Below, one piece after another: positions 58,795 to 64,000 of a DNA stretch of 64,000 nt (its first letter is position 1; each line of letters opens with the position of its first letter). The translations under genes and the position numbers were made by a program. Source of the DNA: Pyronema omphalodes (lineage: Eukaryota > Ascomycota > Pezizomycetes > Pezizales > Pyronemataceae). Where the stretch lies: contig JAJJXM010000094.1 of NCBI GenBank assembly GCA_024516155.1, positions 62,001-126,000 on the forward strand. The letters are read 5' to 3'. A model generated the notes under the pieces. The model was not told where the DNA came from and ran no database searches. It saw only the letters and a list, made by a program, of their open reading frames with translations.

Positions 58795-59695
58795 ATAAAC
58801 CCAAAAACAGAATTTACCTTATTTGGTATCATGTTGACGTTTCGTCAGACCCTAAATGATTGCTCTTTGTAATACTGATGCAGCGAGAACGTGTGATTAC
58901 TCATGAGCCATTGGTCGGCCCCGCATAGCACGAATATAAGACTAGCTAGCTGGACACTCGTCTACACCGACTCTCCCAGGAGCTGGTCTCTCACGGACCA
59001 CGTTTTCTCGCCTTTAAGAAATATTTTGAAGAAACCATCCATTGGGAAACAAAATGGAACGACAACTTCTTCTCGGAAGCAATACACCCTAAGAAACACA
59101 CCGTATGAAACACACCCTGACAAACAATCTTCGAGCTACGCAATTGAAGAACTGCTTGCTGTTTCAAAAAAACACCGTCCACTCCGCAGCACCGTTTCTC
59201 TTACAAATCTCCATGTTTCCTACAAGCCAGCTCTTTTATTAGCAACGACAAATATTCTGTACTCAAAATACGCCAGTAGCACCCCAATAAAAACACTCAA
59301 CTCCTTCATCACCACCTCTCCACGTCTCCCCAACATGTAATACTCCTTCCTTCTCCGTCTCCTTCCAATCTTTTCTCATATCTCTCCACCTGCCTACCCA
59401 CATCTCGTTCTCTGAACCATCTGCGATCACCGCCGCACTCCGAACACCTCACGCCTCAACTCCATCGCCACTAGCAATTACCTCTTGATATTTCTCGGCC
59501 TGACAAGCCCCCTGGAGGCGGTGAGGAGGATAGGGGGGCAATGATTCGCATGTCAGTTACGTGCAGCAGGTTGTCGTATGATTTCTCATAGAAACAGCCA
59601 AGAAAACCCCGACTGCAGAAAAAGTCTCGAATCTCCATGAACGATGCGTTTACATTGTCAAGCAGGCAAAGAAGCTTCATGTCACTAGATTTTCT
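58795..59695 (+). pseudogene. Decayed SDE2 copy 3
   Basis: The shared upstream block (TTGGTATCATGTTGACGTTTCG, 58820s; ATGAGCCATTGGTCGG, 58903s) and the repetitive AGAAACACAC leader (59035-59120) are present. The ubiquitin-like region starts at about 59290 with the ATG lost (reads ..TLNSFITTSPRLPNM then a stop at 59338). The position of GG-KGG reads as a degraded GGAGGCGGTGAGGAGG; beyond it CAGTTACGTGCAGCAGG and CAAGAAAACCCCGACTGCAG match the real gene, with more stops. Homology ends near 59690 (TCAAGCAGGCAAAGAAG). No Sde2 product possible. Confidence 0.85.
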
Positions 59696-61264
59696 TTATG
59701 GTCCAAGATTCCGACAAAAGCGCAGGGGGGGGGCGTTTGTTTAATCGTCAGCGGTGTCAATCACACTATCCTCGAGTTCGGCCATAAAACATGCAGGCAG
59801 ACACTCTGGAGGCAATTGATGGACCTCAAGAGCTTCAAAAGCAGGTGTCACTTGGGATTTCTGGGGACACTAATCTGTATACGATTTTACTATGTATGCA
59901 TTCAATAATATTTATTGGCCTTTCATAAACCAGCTCCTCTGAACAAAACAATTTCCGTAGTGTCGAATCATTCACCCGGTTTCTAAGAGCCTTGCCTTCG
60001 GTCTAATGGTTTACGTGCTTTGTCCAGTTTATACTACTGACTGCAAACTGATTAAGGTCGCCATAGGGTTCTCACATACGAATGGTTTATACAGTCTGTT
60101 TTGGTCATCATGTGAAATTGGTTTATAAGACTGTAAAGTCTACTCTGTAGAAGGCGAAATTGGTATATCATGAATACACAGTCAGTGCGGTCTTGTAATC
60201 TGTAGGAAGCCATCGCATGCCAAAAATCGGCCTTGCCAGGCGCCAGCGTGACTCTTATCGTCGGACGTCCACACCATGGAATGACACTGGATACCTGGTT
60301 CGATTGCATTTCAATTGAACTCTGTTGGAGGTATGTATGGATCACGTGGAGAAAGAAGAAAGTGCCTGTGTGAGACCGGGACCTGAACCACACAATCTAT
60401 AGAAAGCGAATGGCGAATATCGGAAAAGATCATGTCCCACCACATCTGTAATGGGAGACACCAGTGTAACTGTTCTTGCAAGTTGTTTTAATTTTTCTTT
60501 GATCTGCAATCAAAGGGCATTGAAAAACTCCGGGCCATGTGCGGAAAACTGAAAGTGCTGATATCCCGTCCTGGTGGTGCGGAATCTGCGAGTGATTACA
60601 TGTGAACAGATGTCGTGCGATTTATTTATTTATTTATTTGTCATACGCGCTTGCAACCGTAAGGTTATGGCGGGTACTACGTTTGTGGTACAATGCTTAC
60701 CTTAGGGGGTTACTCCGACCGTCACTGGGTACGCCCCAGAGCGGTCTGTATAAGTTTCTGGCAGTAGTCACCTCTGTCTTCCTGTCTGTGTCTTTCCATC
60801 TCGTCGTTGTGTCCGTGAGCGCTGTTTGCTCCAATGCCTTTCCTCCACCCGCCCCAGGTTCAACCGTCTGAAATCCTGACAATGATATGGAAAGTAAGGA
60901 AAACAAGGAAAAAAAGAAATCATAGAAAAGTTGTTGCTCCCGCCCCTTAGTTCCCCATTGTCCCACTTCCCGTTTGTCATCTGTAAAACAAAAGAAAACA
61001 TGTCATAAAGAAAAAGCCAGGAAATCCGAGTGAACCTGGGTATTGAGGCTTTCAATACAGAGGCTCTCCCGATCAGTTTTCGCTTCGTCTGGAAGATATT
61101 CAACAAATAGATTTCCCCAAGAGCTAGGAAGTAAACTAATCGATCACAGGCCAAACAAACTTAATGGTCTCTCTCGAGGTAACTGGTCCAGATAGGTGTT
61201 GTCGTAACAAGACATCAGGTTGCTGATGATGGAGGAGACGGTGGGAAGACTTAGGGTCTTTTAT
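59696..61264. other. Spacer upstream of retrotransposon
   Basis: No gene recognised. It has short repeats (ATTT at about 60622-60642) and open frames on both strands around 60602-61154 without family features. It may include older transposon debris, but nothing can be assigned. Confidence 0.4.
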
Positions 61265-62128
61265 TGTCACGAACCGCTAAGGATATGCTTCTAGCGGGAA
61301 TTGTAACCACAGCCGGGCTTTGGTTCGTGGGCGTGACACTGGGGATGGCGTATGTCACGGTTAGGGTTTAGGCGAGGAGGTGGTGCTAGGGTTAGCCGAG
61401 AGGGAGGAGTTACGGTTTAGGCGAAGGACAAAGGGGTAAGTTCGGGATGGAACGAGGAGGGTTTCCTCTAGGTTTGGAATACGATTTTGTGTTATATTTT
61501 GATCATGTTTTGTATTGTGTTTGGATTATGTTTTGTATTGTGTTTTGTTTAAGTTTTGTATTGTGTTTTGTTTATGTTTTAGTTAGGTTTGGAAGTCACG
61601 GTGGAACGAAGGGTGTCTCATGATGGATGGAATATCTGCGGGACACATAAGTTGGGAAATCACATGAGCACAGGAACGAAGGTATATAAGGGGACATTTG
61701 TATTTCATTAGTTTAGTACGCAATCAATTATCTATCTACACTATCCTATCTACACACTGAAGTCCTAACATCCAACCGTGAACACAAACCCAGCCCATTC
61801 CCACCTGCTTCCCATCCCACCTACTTACCCATTCCCAATACTCACCCATTCCCCCACCAAGACCAATCCTCGACGATTATACTAAAGGCAACGCTGCAGG
61901 GACATCCCGTGTACGAGGTAAGTACTGCCTGAGCCCGTGACTAACTTACCTAGAAGTCCAGAGCCGAACCCCATTGCATAGCAATCTGACCGTTGTATCG
62001 CCTGTCGTCTGCGTGTAGCTGGATTTTGACATTTGATTGCGTCCTCCAAACGACACCCGATACAACCAAAGGAAGCACGAAGAGCTTCAGAACGTAACCA
62101 AGAAAACGAATAAGAAACAACCAGTACC

Positions 62129-63211
62129 ATGGATCCGTTCCGATTGCAGGAGCTGAGCGAGGTCATCGAAAGGGAAGCAACCGGTCCAGCGAGCCCAGTA
62201 ACCCCCGAGCACCGATCCCGCCCGCAGACTCCGGATTCACCGGGACCAGCACAGATCCCCGCGGACCTAGAATCACCAATGGCCTCCCAACAAGGAACGA
62301 GTGGTATGACACCACCCTCGGTCGTGATGACCCAGGAACAGCTCCAGCAATTGTTCCAACAACTCACCTATCGCCCCTCCCTGACCAGTAATCCCAAGGT
62401 CGAGGACGACGAACTGTATCACGGCGAGAGGACGAAGCTTCGGGCTTTCCTGACTCAGTGCGAGTTGAAGTTCAACCGTGAACCGAACAGGTTCGACAGT
62501 GACATTAAGAGGGTTAATTACGCCAGTTCGCGGTGGCGGGGAAATGCGTGGTCATGGATTGAGCCCTCCATCGAGAAGGGAAGGAGCACGTATACCACCT
62601 GGGAGGCATTCAAGACTGCCGTCTCGAGGGAATTTGGAGAGGCGGACTCAAGGGAGGTGGCGAGAAGGGAATTCAAGAATGTCCGTCAAGGAAATCGGTC
62701 CGCTGCAGCGTACTGGGCCGAATTCCAGAGAATTATCGCGGACCTGCATTATAACGACGAATTCTATATTGATCAGCTCAGCGATGGACTTCATGTGGAC
62801 GTGCAAAGACAACTCGCCATCCTCGAGACCCGTCCAACGAAGATAATCGACTTCGCAAACAAAGCACTTGCGTTGGACAACCGGCTGTTCAATTTCCGGA
62901 CTCTGCGAAACCGATATGAGCCCCAGTACCAGAATTTCCATCCGAAGAACGGCCACCATGGGTCGACCTTTTCGGAACCCGAACCAATGGAGCTTGATGC
63001 CACCCGGAGCGGCAGGCCTAGGGATAGGAACGAGGAAGAGAAACGACGTAAAAACAATGAATGCTTCAACTGCGGAAAAACGGGCCACTACGCCGCAAAA
63101 TGTCCCCACAAGAAACCAATGGGGGAACGAAGGACGTACCGGGCGGCAGCAGCCAACATTGACGAGGAACCAGTGGATGAAAGGACGGGACAAGAGGATC
63201 CCCAGGAGTAA
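62129..63211 (+). CDS. gag: Gag polyprotein of gypsy-type retrotransposon
   Basis: An open frame of 360 residues. The Retrotrans_gag domain spans about residues 90-240 (YHGERTKLRAFLTQCELKF, WRGNAWSWIEP, YWAEFQRIIADLHY, IDQLSDGLH). A zinc knuckle CFNCGKTGHYAAKCPHK (CX2CX4HX4C) lies near residue 310. The N-terminal 80 residues are Pro/Gln-rich and disordered. The protein would form the virus-like particle and bind element RNA. It ends in TAA at 63209-63211; the pol frame (-1) is already open at this point. The frame is undamaged, suggesting recent activity. Confidence 0.92.
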   Translation: MDPFRLQELSEVIEREATGPASPVTPEHRSRPQTPDSPGPAQIPADLESPMASQQGTSGMTPPSVVMTQEQLQQLFQQLTYRPSLTSNPKVEDDELYHGERTKLRAFLTQCELKFNREPNRFDSDIKRVNYASSRWRGNAWSWIEPSIEKGRSTYTTWEAFKTAVSREFGEADSREVARREFKNVRQGNRSAAAYWAEFQRIIADLHYNDEFYIDQLSDGLHVDVQRQLAILETRPTKIIDFANKALALDNRLFNFRTLRNRYEPQYQNFHPKNGHHGSTFSEPEPMELDATRSGRPRDRNEEEKRRKNNECFNCGKTGHYAAKCPHKKPMGERRTYRAAAANIDEEPVDERTGQEDPQE

Positions 63212-63276
63212 AAGAACAAGGTGGACTACTGGGGACAAAGAGTTCCGCCGAACCAGACAATCCGGAACCAGCCTAC

Positions 63277-63945
63277 ATGATATCAAGCGTAGGGCCATAC
63301 CGACGAGACGAAAAGATCATATTAGAAGTAGTAATAAAAGGAAAAGACAATCAAGAACACACCACGACGGCCATGGTGGACTGTGGAGCGACGGAGAACT
63401 TCATCGATAAGGAATATGTGGAAAGGGTGGGGATCCCGTTGAAAAAGAAGGACGTCCTACGAAGGGTGTTGGCAGTGGACGGACGAGAGATAGCTAGTGG
63501 ACCAGTCACCCACGAAGCTATGGTTAGACTACAGATCAACAACTATCAGGAGGATATTCGACTGCATTGTATCGCGATTGGAAACTCACCTATCATTGTG
63601 GGGCTTCTATGGCTCCGGACGCACAACCCCAGTATCGACTGGAACGAGGCAAGAGTTACGTTCGACTCGGCGCATTGTGCCAAGAGGTGCCTAGAGACCT
63701 CGACCTCACCTCACGCGACCACGGTAACGGAAGACGACACTATTCAACAATATCAACTGGACACTGCGCAGGCCGCAGCCAGGGAAGAAAGAATATGCGA
63801 AGCAAGATGGGAAGAGAGGATGGAAACCTGGGGCGATCCAACGAGAAAGAAGAAACAAGAAGATCATCCGTGGGGAAGAAGGATCAAAAGGGACCAGGAA
63901 AAGGAGGGGGAAGAGTGTAACGGCGAACAAGGGAGAGATAGCTGA
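63277..63945 (+). CDS. pol: Pol start: retropepsin-like aspartic protease region
   Basis: First ATG of the pol frame at 63277; the frame is open further upstream, overlapping the end of gag, so expression by -1 frameshifting is possible. The protease core is MVDCGATENFIDKEYVERVG (active-site D-C-G form of D[ST]G) with a flap/hydrophobic loop and SPIIVGLLWLRTHNPSIDW, typical for gypsy proteases. The frame ends at 63945 after a lysine/glutamate-rich stretch. The reading frame that stays open to the window edge (...EGSSQLFTLEFNED) is a different one, so either there is a frameshift mutation near 63900-63930 or translation shifts. Reverse transcriptase and integrase would lie beyond the window. 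Confidence 0.8.
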   Translation: MISSVGPYRRDEKIILEVVIKGKDNQEHTTTAMVDCGATENFIDKEYVERVGIPLKKKDVLRRVLAVDGREIASGPVTHEAMVRLQINNYQEDIRLHCIAIGNSPIIVGLLWLRTHNPSIDWNEARVTFDSAHCAKRCLETSTSPHATTVTEDDTIQQYQLDTAQAAAREERICEARWEERMETWGDPTRKKKQEDHPWGRRIKRDQEKEGEECNGEQGRDS

Positions 63946-64000
63946 CGGAGAACCTGAGGGCTCTTCTCAGTTATTCACGCTTGAGTTCAATGAAGATAAC

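Larger units (their letters stand above)
61265..64000 (+). mobile_element. Ty3/gypsy-type LTR retrotransposon, 5' portion
   Basis: Gag and the start of pol (aspartic protease) lie in the usual order and are cut by the end of the window. A possible 5' LTR runs from TGTCACG at 61265 to CGTGAACA at 61784 (about 520 bp), with a TATA-like GGTATATAAGGGG at 61681. A clear tRNA primer-binding site was not found next to it, and the second LTR is outside the window, so the LTR limits are tentative. GTTTTGTATTGTGTTT repeats lie at 61505-61580 within the candidate LTR. Confidence 0.75.

Noticed and set aside
39060..59695. RIP as the sole cause of SDE2 copy decay
   Set aside because: The lesions I see are indels, repeat growth and mixed substitutions; a C-to-T bias was not evident by eye, though not computed.
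60602..61154. Frames of 89-128 codons on both strands
   Set aside because: No family resemblance; overlapping opposite frames suggest chance or old transposon debris.
61785..61900. tRNA primer-binding site next to the candidate LTR
   Set aside because: I could not match the sequence after 61784 to a typical tRNA 3' end, so no site is annotated.
1..64000. tRNA or rRNA genes
   Set aside because: No stretch with convincing cloverleaf features or rRNA signatures was noticed; a covariance-model scan was not possible.

Overview
The window looks like chromosomal DNA of a filamentous ascomycete (Pezizomycotina; Leotiomycetes/Helotiales is my guess from gene content and repeat style, not proven). 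Support: short introns with GTRNGT donors and CTAAY-like branch points, fungus-typical families (Sde2, Yvc1, She9/Mdm33, Lcb3, Lea1), a Ty3/gypsy element, and long AT-rich spacers full of short tandem repeats and poly-G/C tracts. I rebuilt exon structures by hand; every multi-exon model below keeps frame and reads as a recognisable protein unless stated.

Layout. 0.7-5 kb: intact SDE2 (splicing/genome stability) and an alpha-arrestin-like gene. 8.5-9.7 kb: PI31-type proteasome regulator. 9.7-17 kb: a long gene-poor, microsatellite-rich stretch. 17.1-18.2 kb: C2H2 zinc-finger regulator. 20.9-27.2 kb: a Yvc1-like vacuolar TRP channel broken into about 21 exons, many of 14-38 nt. 28.6-34.7 kb: a compact housekeeping block: U2 snRNP A' (Lea1), elongin C, She9/Mdm33 and, divergently, an HAD phosphatase. 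37-41 kb and 51.8-54.9 kb: two arms of an inverted segmental duplication, each carrying a small signal-peptide/single-membrane-span gene (both copies intact) and a decayed SDE2 copy. Between the arms: Lcb3 sphingoid-base-phosphate phosphatase, a possible MITE and a large acidic protein of unknown function. 55.7-57.1 kb: mitochondrial acyl-CoA dehydrogenase. 58.8-59.7 kb: a third decayed SDE2 copy. 61.3-64 kb: the 5' part of a Ty3/gypsy retrotransposon, cut by the window end.

The genes do not form one pathway. The most unusual features are the micro-exon TRP channel gene, in which successive pore-region codons are carried by separate mini-exons, and the local family of SDE2 copies in which only the first keeps the GG-KGG processing site. 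Sde2 and U2 A' are both spliceosome proteins, so their proximity to a gene that is hard to splice is intriguing but may be chance.
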